The notes under the pieces: model-generated | Told to the model about the DNA's origin: nothing | The model's database searches: none | Seen by the model: the letters and a program-made list of their open reading frames with translations, nothing else | Shown: piece after piece, positions 26,022 through 34,137 of the stretch | How positions within the stretch are numbered: position 1 is the first letter of the stretch | Layout: every line of letters starts with the position of its first letter | Translations under genes and position numbers: made by a program | Assembly: GCA_900551325.1 (NCBI GenBank) | Contig: URVM01000004.1 | Span: 124,001 to 188,000, forward strand | Length of the DNA: 64,000 nucleotides | Origin: an uncultured Eubacteriales bacterium | Lineage (GTDB): Bacteria > Bacillota > Clostridia > Lachnospirales > Cellulosilyticaceae | Direction of reading: 5' to 3'

Positions 26022-26726
26022 TTATTTAGTTACACGTGTAAGCATTTCTTGATAAACTTCTTCTACACCACCAAGATCACGTCTAAAACGATCCTTATCT
26101 AATTTTTTATTGGTTTCCTTATCCCAAAATCTACAAGTATCTGGTGAAATTTCATCAGCTAAAATAATACGTCCATCTACACGTCCAAGCTCAATTTTAA
26201 AGTCAATAAGTTTAACACCAATCTTATCGAAATACTCTTTTAAAACTTCATTAATTTTAAAAGTCATTTGACTTATTACTTCAAGCTCTTCTTTTGTAGC
26301 AAGTCCAAGTGCTAAAATATGATAATCATTAATCATAGGATCACCTAGTGCATCATCTTTAAGGCAAAATTCAAGGGTTGGATTTTTAAGTACTGTGCCC
26401 TCTTCTATTCCAAAACGCTTTGAAAAAGAACCAGCTGCCACATTACGAATAATCACTTCAAGAGGTACGATTTGAACAGCTTTTACTACTGTTTCACGCT
26501 CATTTAACTCTTCCACTAAATGAGTTTCTATACCGTGCTCTTCTAACATACGGCACATAATATTACTCATACGATTGTTAACAACACCCTTACCTAAGAT
26601 AGAACCTCTCTTTTCACCATTAAAAGCTGTTGCATCATCTTTATAAGATACAATATAGTATCTATCATCCTCTGTTGTATAAACTCTTTTTGCTTTTCCC
26701 TCATATAACAATGCTTTCTTTTCCAT
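26022..26726 (-). CDS. purC: SAICAR synthase
   Basis: A 234-residue phosphoribosylaminoimidazole-succinocarboxamide synthase, condensing CAIR with aspartate. Signature segments are LLYEGKAKRVY, DDATAFNGEKR and ELGRVDGRIILADEISPDTCR. I use ATG 26726, eight bases after GGGAGG, and 13 bases past the purE stop. An upstream in-frame ATG at 26768 lies inside purE. Confidence 0.95.
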   Translation of the reverse strand: MEKKALLYEGKAKRVYTTEDDRYYIVSYKDDATAFNGEKRGSILGKGVVNNRMSNIMCRMLEEHGIETHLVEELNERETVVKAVQIVPLEVIIRNVAAGSFSKRFGIEEGTVLKNPTLEFCLKDDALGDPMINDYHILALGLATKEELEVISQMTFKINEVLKEYFDKIGVKLIDFKIELGRVDGRIILADEISPDTCRFWDKETNKKLDKDRFRRDLGGVEEVYQEMLTRVTK

Positions 26727-26739
26727 TTTCATAACCTCC

Positions 26740-27228
26740 CTATTCATATTGTTTACGAATTTTTTCATCTTTTTTTCTTACTGCCTCTGCCATATCATCT
26801 TTATATGCTTGAAGCTTTGCACTAATTGATTCATCTGCTACACCTAAAATTTGAAGGGCCAATAAACCAGCATTTTGTGCACCATCAATAGCTACTGTAG
26901 CAACAGGAATCCCTGGTGGCATTTGCACCATAGAAAGTAAGGCATCTAAACCATCTAAAGTACTGGATTTAATAGGTAGCGCAATAACAGGTAAGGTAGT
27001 ATAAGCTGCAAGCACTCCACCAAGATGAGCTGCCTTTCCAGCTGCCGCTACAATAACATCAATACCATTAGCCTTAGCATTTCTCCCAAAACTTTCTGCC
27101 TCAGCTGGTGTACGATGTGCTGAGATGACTCTTACTTCTACTGGTACGCCAAAGCTTTTGACTACTTCGATACCTTGTTGTACAACGGGAAGATCTGAGT
27201 CGCTTCCCATGACGAATGCAATTTTCAT
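26740..27228 (-). CDS. purE: N5-carboxyaminoimidazole ribonucleotide mutase
   Basis: A 162-residue class I PurE with MGSDSDLPVV and ISAHRTP active-site loops and AAGKAAHLGG. It converts N5-CAIR to CAIR; class I PurE normally works with PurK, which is not in the window. The gene is the first of purECFMND. A 1.1-kb repeat-filled gap separates it from purL, so it needs either read-through or its own promoter. Confidence 0.96.
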   Translation of the reverse strand: MKIAFVMGSDSDLPVVQQGIEVVKSFGVPVEVRVISAHRTPAEAESFGRNAKANGIDVIVAAAGKAAHLGGVLAAYTTLPVIALPIKSSTLDGLDALLSMVQMPPGIPVATVAIDGAQNAGLLALQILGVADESISAKLQAYKDDMAEAVRKKDEKIRKQYE

Positions 27229-27281
27229 TGTGGTTCCTCTTTTCTTTTCAAATTTATATAGAGACGAATTACTGTCTCTTT

Positions 27282-27437
27282 TGGGCCGAATTGCTGCCTT
27301 TATTGAGTCTGCTTAGGTGGTAGGCTGGTTGCAATTTCTCTTTAGGCTTTGCTTTTGGGCTGAATTACTGTCTCTCTTGGTCTACTTAGGCGGTAGGCTG
27401 GCTGTAACTCCTCCTCAAGCTTCCACCTTGTGGGACC
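27282..27437 (+). repeat. Two truncated end copies of the palindromic element
   Basis: Two tandem partial copies both begin with the element's end motif (GGGCCGAATTGCTGCC and GGGCTGAATTACTGTCTC) and continue with a similar tract ending in GGTAGGCTGG, then stop before the hairpin core. The second copy runs into full element A. Truncated copies beside a full one are also seen at 50990-51101. Confidence 0.65.
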
Positions 27438-27692
27438 GAATTGCGATCTCTTGGTTAGACTAGGTTAGGTTCGGGCTGTGGTGCCCTACTCTTTCAGCTT
27501 CCACTTCCGGTAGCTAAGAGGCTGTAGGCTCGGGAGAATTAGGAACGCTCAAAACTTGTTTCGCTTCGAACATTTCGCTAAAACCCCTACTTCACCACTC
27601 ACCAACATCCTCTAAGCTACCTACATAAGCCGCTTCCAGAGCAGGGCACCCCATCCCTTCCCTTACCAGTGTTACTAAAGAGATAGCAATTC
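27438..27692 (+). repeat. Palindromic repeat element, copy A (255 bp)
   Basis: The terminal inverted repeat GAATTGC(G/T)ATCTCTT (27438-27452 and 27677-27692, 14 of 15 bases) bounds an imperfect palindrome. Inner stem AGAGGCTGT (27517-27525) faces ACATCCTCT (27605-27613) with one mismatch. The loop has the type AACGCTCA...TTCGCTAA. No ORF. Arms match copy D; the loop matches copy C. Confidence 0.8.
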
Positions 27693-28108
27693 TAGTCTAC
27701 TTATTCCCTACTTGCCTACCGACAATGGTCTCTAGATCGATTATATTAAGGCCACTTTTAGAATAGCTATATTCAGCCTCTCATCTCTTTTCCTTTAAAG
27801 CGATAGTAATTCTAGTCTATTTTTACTTATATCTAGATTTTAAATCAGTAACAGGAGGTTCCACTTAGTGTGTTCACCCTTTTAAACCAAAAGGCAAAAT
27901 ATGAGTCTGCTTATGTCGTATTCGTTTAAGAAATGTTCAAATAAGAAAATCCGACCTTAACTTCACTTCTTATATTATCCCCAAGACTCGGCTAGGGTGA
28001 TGTGAGGATGTGTTCTTCGTAACCTGCCCACGGAATGTTTATTTAAGAAATGTAAGAAATGAGAAGATGACTATTTCAACTTAACTTCCTCCTGCGCAGG
28101 CTTCCCAT

Positions 28109-28351
28109 GCTCTCTTAAGTATCCTTAATGGGTAGAGGGATGGGGGATGCTCCTACGAAGGATTCCTCATGGAGGTGAACTTAGAGTGGGTTAGTGAGTG
28201 TGTGAACAGGGATTTTAGCCAGGTGTTTGAGGCAGCGCCGAGTTTCTGGCGTTCCTGTTCATACCGAGCTTACCCACTCTTAGCCGCTGTAAGGGAAGCC
28301 GGAGTAGGAACATCCCACAGCCCGTCACCCTAGTAGACTAATTAAGAGAGC
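28109..28351 (-). repeat. Palindromic repeat element, copy B (243 bp)
   Basis: A perfect 10-bp terminal inverted repeat GCTCTCTTAA/TTAAGAGAGC (28109-28118 and 28342-28351). The inner stem AGAGTGGGT (28183-28191) pairs fully with ACCCACTCT (28272-28280), and a second stem pairs GAACAGG with CCTGTTC. The loop type is GCCAG...CTGGC. It ends 11 bases before the purL stop codon. Arms match copy C in inverted orientation. Confidence 0.82.
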
Positions 28352-28361
28352 CTCTCTCAAT

Positions 28362-31300
28362 TTATTTGAAATAATCTACCCCAGCTTGGAACAATTTCTG
28401 ATCTTTATTGCCTGGAATATTGATGTGTACATATTCTCCGATGCGCTCGCTGTGTCCCATTTTACCGAGGATACGTCCGTCTTTGGAGATGATGCCTTCT
28501 ATGTTGTAAAGGCTACCGTTTACATTAACTTTGCCGGATTTTGATGGATAACCTGTTTCATCTACGTATTGGCTAAAGATTTGACCGTTTCTTACTAGTT
28601 CATCTAGCACTTCTTTTGGTGCTACGAAGCGTCCTTCTCCATGGGAGAGTGGGATTTCGTAGTGTTCGCCAACATTTACATAGGAGAGCCATGGTGACTT
28701 TGTACTTGTTATTTTAGTTTTAGCCATAAGTGAAATGTGTTTGCCTATTGTGTTGTAGGTTAGGGTTGGTTTCTTCTCATCCATCTCACAGATTTCTCCG
28801 TATGGTAAGAGTCCTAGTTTAACGAGTACTTGGAAGCCATTGCAAATACCTAGTATCAGACCATCTTTTTCGTATAGATGTTTCATGAGTACTTCTTCTA
28901 GGCTTTCGTTTCTAAAGGCTGCTGCAATAAATTTGGCACTACCGTCTGGTTCATCTCCTGCTGAAAACCCACCTGGGAATGCGATGATCTGACTACTTTC
29001 TATTGCCTTTGCCATACGTATAAGTGACTCTTCAATATCATTTGGTGTACGATTTAAGAAGAGTACTTCTTCTACTTGTGCACCTGCTTTTTTAAAGGCT
29101 CTTGCTGTATCGTCTTCACAGTTAGTACCTGGAAAGACTGGAATCATTACTTTTGGGACTGCTATAGTATTTTTGCATTGATAAATTCTTGTTGCTCCCT
29201 TGTAAGTGGCGTCTATACTTTCCTGTTCGTTCTTTGCAGTTACTGGAAATACCTTAGCAAATGGGGCTTCTAGTGTTTGTTTGAGATTATCTAGGTCTAT
29301 TTTTATACCATCTATAATTAAACTTTCTTCACTTATGGTATGGCCTATTGTAGTGAAGGACGGATGTGTTAGCCCACTAGCTACTGCTTCATTGACTTCT
29401 AGTACTAAGTCTCCATAGGCCGCTTCAAAAGGTAGTACATCTAGACCTTCTTGTGTTACATTTACACCTATATCATTCCCTATAGCCATTTGTGTAAGAG
29501 CTGCTACAAGGCCTCCTTTGCCAATTGTATAGCTACTTAAAACTTTCTTCTCTTTTATAAGTGTGTGTACTTGTTCGTAGACCTCTTTCATCACACTAAA
29601 GTCTGGTATTTTATCCATTCTTACTGGAATATGTACATAAATCAGTTTGTTTCCTGCTTCTTTTAAGCTACCACTTACACAATTTTTAGCATCTCCTATA
29701 TGACAAGCAAAGGATATGAGTGTTGGCGGTACATTTAAGTGATTAAAAGTACCTGACATACTGTCTTTACCACCAATTGCACCTATACCTAGTTCTTCTT
29801 GAGCTGTCAGTGCACCTAAGAGTGCTGCTACTGGTTTTCCCCATTTAGTGTCATCTTCACCTAGTCTTTCAAAGTATTCTTGGAAGGATAAATAAGTTTT
29901 CTTGTAATCTCCACCCATAGCTACTATTTTTGCTACACTTTCAATGACAGCATATAAACTTCCATGGAAAGGTGAAGCCTCTAAAAGATAAGGATCAAAG
30001 CCATGTGACATATAAGTTGCAGCTGTTGTTTCCCCTTTTATAACAGGAATTTTAGCAACCATACCTACTTCTTTAGTCAATTGATTTTTGCCACCATAAG
30101 GCATAAGTACACTTCTACTTCCAATGGTTGAATCAAACTGAAGACCTAATCCTTTTTGACTTGCTACATTTAAATCAGAAAGTACTTGGTAAATATTTTC
30201 TTTTGTAAGGGATCTTTTATCTTTATACCAACTAGGCTTTTTAATATAAGCTTTTCTTTGTGCGCTTACACCTGCACTGTCTAAAAACTCCCTACTAATA
30301 TTTACGATTTCTTTCTCTCTCCACTTCATAATAAGTCGTGGCTCATTTGTTACAACAGCTACTTGAACTGCATTTAAGTTTTCCATTTCACAAAGCTTAA
30401 TAACTTTTTCTAAATCTTCCTTTGCAATAGCAATAGCCATACGTTCTTGTGATTCTGATATAGCAAGTTCAGTTCCATCTAAGCCCATATATTTAACGGG
30501 CACTTTATCAAGGTCAATCATAAGACCACTTGCAATCTCTCCAATAGCTACGCATACGCCCCCTGCACCAAAGTCATTACATCTTTTAATGGTCTTAGAA
30601 AATTCAGGATTTCTAAAAATACGTTGTAGCTTACGTTCTTCAACAGGATTTCCCTTTTGCACTTCACTACCACATTGTTGAAGGGAATCTTCGGTATGTT
30701 CTTTTGAAGAACCTGTCGCACCACCGCAGCCATCGCGCCCTGTGGCACCTCCAATAAGTAAAATCACATCGCCCGGAAGTGGCTCTTCACGTTTTACAGC
30801 ATCCGCTTTTACTGCCCCTACAACTGCTCCTACTTCAAGACGCTTTGCCACATAACCTGGATGGTAATATTCTTTTACTTCACCTGTAGCAAGACCTATT
30901 TGATTACCATAAGAACTATAACCTTTTGCCGCTATTTGAGAAATCTTTCTTTGAGGTATCTTACCTTCTAGCGTTTCTTCTATAGACCCTGTTATATCTC
31001 CTGCTCCTGTTACACGCATCGCTTGGTAGACATAGCCTCTGCCTGAAAGTGGGTCACGAATTGCTCCACCTAAACAAGTAGCTGCTCCACCAAAAGGTTC
31101 AATTTCTGTAGGATGGTTATGAGTTTCATTTTTGAAAAGCACTAAGTAATCTTCCATTCCATCATCCACCTGGATTGCCTTTTGTAAAGTACAAGCATTT
31201 ACTTCTTCTGACTCAACAAGTTCTTTAAGCTTTCCTTTAGCCTTAAGGCTTTTTACACCAATAGTTGCCATATCCATTAAATTTATTTTTTTGGGTTTAT

Positions 31301-32090
31301 TTTTATATAAGTCTTTTCTTATGTTTTTATAATATTCATACGCTTGTTGAATAGGTTTGGTTAACTCTCCTTCTGCAAAGTCAATATGGGTAAGTTCTGT
31401 CATAAAAGTGGTATGTCTACAATGATCAGACCAATAAGTATCAACTACTTTTAGTTCTGTAAAAGATGGGTCACGATTTTGGGATTGAAAATAAGACTGG
31501 AAATAAATAAGATCTTCTAAGCTCATAGCAAGACCTTTTTCTTTTTGAAAGATTTCAAGCTCCTCTTTTGTATAGCAGTTGAAGCCTTCAAGGATTTTAA
31601 TATCTTCTGGGATAGGATAAGTATTATCTAATAAATGGGTAGCATCTATTGCTACTTCTTCACTTTCAATAGGATTAATAAGATGTTTTTTTATTTTTGA
31701 TTTTTCACTAGGTGTTAAATTACCTTCTATGATATAGACCTTTGAAGCCTTAACAATAGGCATGGCAGCTTGGTCCATAGTCTTAATACATTGAACACAA
31801 GAGTCTGCTCTTTGATCATACTGCCCCCTTAAAAAGGTGGTCATAAAGATAAAACCATCTACTTCTGGTAGCTTTTCTTCATAAATTTGGTCGCATTGAG
31901 GCTCAGAAAAAACTGTTTGTAAAGCTTTTTTATATACTTGTTCACTTATACCTGTTACATCATAACGATTTAAAACACGTACATTTTTTATATCTTCAAG
32001 TCCTAAAAATTGTATGAGCTCTTCTTGTATACCTTTAGCTTCAACATTAAAGCCTAATCTTTTCTCTACATAAATAATAAAGTTTTTCAT
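28362..32090 (-). CDS. purL: Phosphoribosylformylglycinamidine synthase, single-chain
   Basis: A 1242-residue FGAM synthase with the synthetase halves and a C-terminal class I glutamine amidotransferase in one chain, unlike the three-part PurSQL of Bacillus. Visible segments are NETHNHPTEIEPFGGAAT, GGKDSMSGT, and the amidotransferase PGTNCEDDTARAF and GICNGFQVLVKLG with its nucleophile Cys. The ATG follows AGGAGGGG. PurBox-like sites lie 95-205 bases upstream. It precedes the repeat-filled gap and purE. Confidence 0.97.
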   Translation of the reverse strand: MKNFIIYVEKRLGFNVEAKGIQEELIQFLGLEDIKNVRVLNRYDVTGISEQVYKKALQTVFSEPQCDQIYEEKLPEVDGFIFMTTFLRGQYDQRADSCVQCIKTMDQAAMPIVKASKVYIIEGNLTPSEKSKIKKHLINPIESEEVAIDATHLLDNTYPIPEDIKILEGFNCYTKEELEIFQKEKGLAMSLEDLIYFQSYFQSQNRDPSFTELKVVDTYWSDHCRHTTFMTELTHIDFAEGELTKPIQQAYEYYKNIRKDLYKNKPKKINLMDMATIGVKSLKAKGKLKELVESEEVNACTLQKAIQVDDGMEDYLVLFKNETHNHPTEIEPFGGAATCLGGAIRDPLSGRGYVYQAMRVTGAGDITGSIEETLEGKIPQRKISQIAAKGYSSYGNQIGLATGEVKEYYHPGYVAKRLEVGAVVGAVKADAVKREEPLPGDVILLIGGATGRDGCGGATGSSKEHTEDSLQQCGSEVQKGNPVEERKLQRIFRNPEFSKTIKRCNDFGAGGVCVAIGEIASGLMIDLDKVPVKYMGLDGTELAISESQERMAIAIAKEDLEKVIKLCEMENLNAVQVAVVTNEPRLIMKWREKEIVNISREFLDSAGVSAQRKAYIKKPSWYKDKRSLTKENIYQVLSDLNVASQKGLGLQFDSTIGSRSVLMPYGGKNQLTKEVGMVAKIPVIKGETTAATYMSHGFDPYLLEASPFHGSLYAVIESVAKIVAMGGDYKKTYLSFQEYFERLGEDDTKWGKPVAALLGALTAQEELGIGAIGGKDSMSGTFNHLNVPPTLISFACHIGDAKNCVSGSLKEAGNKLIYVHIPVRMDKIPDFSVMKEVYEQVHTLIKEKKVLSSYTIGKGGLVAALTQMAIGNDIGVNVTQEGLDVLPFEAAYGDLVLEVNEAVASGLTHPSFTTIGHTISEESLIIDGIKIDLDNLKQTLEAPFAKVFPVTAKNEQESIDATYKGATRIYQCKNTIAVPKVMIPVFPGTNCEDDTARAFKKAGAQVEEVLFLNRTPNDIEESLIRMAKAIESSQIIAFPGGFSAGDEPDGSAKFIAAAFRNESLEEVLMKHLYEKDGLILGICNGFQVLVKLGLLPYGEICEMDEKKPTLTYNTIGKHISLMAKTKITSTKSPWLSYVNVGEHYEIPLSHGEGRFVAPKEVLDELVRNGQIFSQYVDETGYPSKSGKVNVNGSLYNIEGIISKDGRILGKMGHSERIGEYVHINIPGNKDQKLFQAGVDYFK

Positions 32091-32163
32091 AAGCCCCTCC
32101 TAATTAAAAGTCTGTATTTTTTATTGAATTCTATATTATTGATTTAAGATTAACACAAACTTT

Positions 32164-32169
32164 ATTATA
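32164..32169 (-). promoter_or_regulatory. Candidate purL -10 element
   Basis: TATAAT on the minus strand, about 75 bases before purL. Its -35 region would fall at the edge of the paired CGAACATTA sites, consistent with repression by a PurR-type protein. The -35 itself is poor. Confidence 0.45.
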
Positions 32170-32184
32170 TAGTCAATACTTTTT

Positions 32185-32218
32185 CGAACATTACTTTTTA
32201 ACATAAATTTAATGTTCG
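32185..32218 (-). promoter_or_regulatory. Inverted PurBox-like pair
   Basis: CGAACATTA (32185-32193) and its exact complement TAATGTTCG (32210-32218) are separated by 16 bases. Bacillus PurR operators are inverted boxes with core CCGAAC about 16-18 bases apart; here the first C is T in both arms. The location ahead of purL supports the call. Confidence 0.7.
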
Positions 32219-32282
32219 ATTATATTCATATTTATAATTATTTTTTTGTTTTATTTGGAAATAAAAAGTATTTTATCTTTAA

Positions 32283-32295
32283 AAATCCGAACATT
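32283..32295 (+). promoter_or_regulatory. Single PurBox, exact consensus match
   Basis: AAATCCGAACATT fits AWWWCCGAACWWT at every position. It lies about 90 bases upstream of the inverted pair. A second arm at the normal distance was not found. Confidence 0.5.
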
Positions 32296-32458
32296 AACAT
32301 TTTACACCTATCATACTTCAAATCATTATTCGCAAATTATAAATTATATTTTGTACAATTAATCCACTATTTTTATACTTAAAATTAATTTTTTGCATAA
32401 ACAAGAAATTGACTAACACCCCTTATATACTAGAAAAACAAAACTTTCCTAGCATACA

Positions 32459-32511
32459 AAAAAGGCTATAGCGAAATAACCTCACATTAGTTATTTCACT
32501 ACAGCCTTTTA
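32459..32511 (-). terminator. spoIIA operon terminator
   Basis: A long hairpin built from AAAAGGCT, TAG and GAAATAAC with their complements, and an 8-12 base loop. It overlaps the sigF stop codon at 32509-32511. Confidence 0.82.
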
Positions 32512-33231
32512 GGCGGGCCCAAGTAAGCCTCTCATTTTTTTTAAAATACGCTTTTCAATACGAGATACTTGAACCTGGGATATATTCAGTAATTCTGCTA
32601 TTTCTGTTTGGGTACGGTCTTCATAATAACGGTACACAATAATTTCTTTTTCAAGTGGTTCTAAATTTTGTATTACTTGGCTGACAACAATATGATCGAT
32701 CATATTATTTTGTTCTTGGGGTGCTTGGTCAATTTTATCTTCTAGGGTAATAGGCTTGCCATCGCCTTGGTGAATAACTGCACTTAAAGATTCTATCTCA
32801 AGATTGGCTTCTAGAGCAATTAAAACATCATCTACAGGTATATCAAGTCCTGCAGCAATTTCACTCATAGTTGGCTCACGATCAAGAGTTCTACATAGTT
32901 CATCTTTCATCACCTTAGCTTTATAGGCAATTTCTTTTAAGGAACGACTTACTTTTATCATACCGTCATCTCTTAAAAACCGTTTTATTTCCCCCACAAT
33001 CATCGGTACTGCATAAGTGGAAAACTTAACATTATAGCTTAAATCAAATTTCTCTATACTTTTTAGAAGACCAATACTTCCTATTTGAAATAAGTCTTCT
33101 AACTCATAACCACGACCTGCAAATCTTTTTACTAAACTCCATACAAGGCCTACGTTTTCTTCAACTAAAATTTCTTTAGCCGTCGTATCCCCTTGCTGAG
33201 CCTTCATAATTAGTTTGATTGTATGATCCAT
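32509..33231 (-). CDS. sigF: RNA polymerase sigma-F factor (SpoIIAC)
   Basis: A 240-residue sigma factor of the SigF/SigG group, the first forespore-specific sigma. Region 2 is near residues 25-95 (EDLFQIGSIGLLKSIEKFDLSYNVKFSTYAVPMI), and region 4 HTH is at the end (TQTEIAELLNISQVQVSRIEK). I use ATG 33231, six bases after AGGTGG; an upstream TTG at 33252 is unlikely. The gene order AA-AB-sigF identifies SigF rather than SigG. SpoIIAB is its anti-sigma. Confidence 0.95.
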   Translation of the reverse strand: MDHTIKLIMKAQQGDTTAKEILVEENVGLVWSLVKRFAGRGYELEDLFQIGSIGLLKSIEKFDLSYNVKFSTYAVPMIVGEIKRFLRDDGMIKVSRSLKEIAYKAKVMKDELCRTLDREPTMSEIAAGLDIPVDDVLIALEANLEIESLSAVIHQGDGKPITLEDKIDQAPQEQNNMIDHIVVSQVIQNLEPLEKEIIVYRYYEDRTQTEIAELLNISQVQVSRIEKRILKKMRGLLGPA

Positions 33232-33264
33232 ATACTCCCACCTTTCTACCAAATGTGTGGGCCA

Positions 33265-33690
33265 TCAATAGAAAGTCTTTGTCATTGTAACACATGTTCC
33301 CTTACCTTCCTCTGAAACAACTTGTACTTGATCCATCATAGATTGCATGACAGTAAAGCCTAGTCCTGCTCGTTCATCATCATCAGAAGTGGTATACAAT
33401 GCTCTCATCGCTTCATCGACATCTTTAATGCCTTTTCCCTTATCAATCACTTGAATGGTAACCATTCGTTCCACATAAGAACACTTAATCCAAATGAGCC
33501 CATTAGAGTCTGCATTATAGCCATGAATAATACTGTTTGTTACAGCTTCTGAAACAGCCATTTTCACATCATAAAGCTCGTCCACAGTCGGGTCTAACTG
33601 TGATAAAAAAGCTGATACTGCAACACGTGCAAAAGATTCATTTAATGAATTGCTTGCAAACTCAATTTTCATTTCATTGGAATTTTGCAT
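33265..33690 (-). CDS. spoIIAB: Anti-sigma-F factor / protein kinase SpoIIAB
   Basis: A 141-residue GHKL-fold kinase that holds sigma-F inactive and phosphorylates SpoIIAA. The N box is VTNSIIHGY, the G1 box DKGKGI and the G2 box DDERAGLGFTVM. The ATG follows GGGGGAAAG. It lies 21 bases after spoIIAA and 33 before the sigF start. Confidence 0.96.
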   Translation of the reverse strand: MQNSNEMKIEFASNSLNESFARVAVSAFLSQLDPTVDELYDVKMAVSEAVTNSIIHGYNADSNGLIWIKCSYVERMVTIQVIDKGKGIKDVDEAMRALYTTSDDDERAGLGFTVMQSMMDQVQVVSEEGKGTCVTMTKTFY

Positions 33691-33711
33691 GATCTTTCCC
33701 CCTATTACACT

Positions 33712-34050
33712 TTATGCCAAACATTTAAAAGCATGTTCTCTACTTTCATACAGTCTGGTCAACTTATAAATACCTGATATACTTAAAATTTGATCTACTT
33801 TGGGTGAAACATTATATAATCCTACATATCCCCCACATATTGATACTGTACGATAACGTCCCATGAGTAAACCAATCCCTGAACTATCCATAAAAACAAC
33901 CTTCTCAAAATCAAATAGAATATTTCTAGCACGCCTTTTTTGGTATTCTCTATCTACTGTTTCTCGGATTTCTACAGAAGTATGGTGATCGATCTCCCCC
34001 GCTAAAATAACAATTAATGTTGTATCTTGCATACAAAACTCAATGTTCAC
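33712..34050 (-). CDS. spoIIAA: Anti-sigma-F factor antagonist SpoIIAA
   Basis: A 112-residue STAS-domain anti-anti-sigma factor. The phosphorylated serine is in VVFMDSSGIGLLMGR. When dephosphorylated it binds SpoIIAB and frees sigma-F. The start codon is GTG after AGAGGTG. A TTGACA-like element lies about 60 bases upstream, but I do not see a convincing sigma-H promoter. Confidence 0.95.
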   Translation of the reverse strand: MNIEFCMQDTTLIVILAGEIDHHTSVEIRETVDREYQKRRARNILFDFEKVVFMDSSGIGLLMGRYRTVSICGGYVGLYNVSPKVDQILSISGIYKLTRLYESREHAFKCLA

Positions 34051-34137
34051 AAGGCACCTCTTTTCTATTTCCTATTACTTCTATAGAATAGTATAATTTA
34101 CAAATATTGTCAATCAATTTCTAATTTTTTACATTTG

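Larger units (their letters stand above)
27229..28361. other. 1.1-kb non-coding, repeat-filled gap between purL and purE
   Basis: There is no credible gene here. The gap holds two truncated element ends (27282-27437), full element A (27438-27692), another decayed end near 27805-27815 (GCGATAGTAATTCTAGTCTA) and full element B (28109-28351). The stretch 27820-28100 has no gene; parts of it resemble sequence downstream of element C, for example ending in GAAGAACACATCCT on the minus strand. This interrupts an otherwise tight purine gene cluster. Confidence 0.8.
32091..32508. other. Regulatory gap between sigF and purL
   Basis: A very AT-rich stretch. It holds a -10-like TATAAT on the minus strand (32164-32169), an inverted pair of CGAACATTA sites (32185-32218), a further exact PurBox (32283-32295), and the sigF terminator (32459-32511). 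I see no gene in the rest. Confidence 0.7.

Noticed and set aside
27438..28351. Repeats as group I/II introns or IStrons
   Set aside because: I see no intron core motifs, no ORF and no splice-site pattern, and the element is a plain palindrome with terminal inverted repeats.
34051..34130. Sigma-H promoter and Spo0A boxes ahead of spoIIAA
   Set aside because: Expected from Bacillus, but no AGGAWW-N12-GAAT pair or clear 0A box was found; only a TTGACA-like element is seen.
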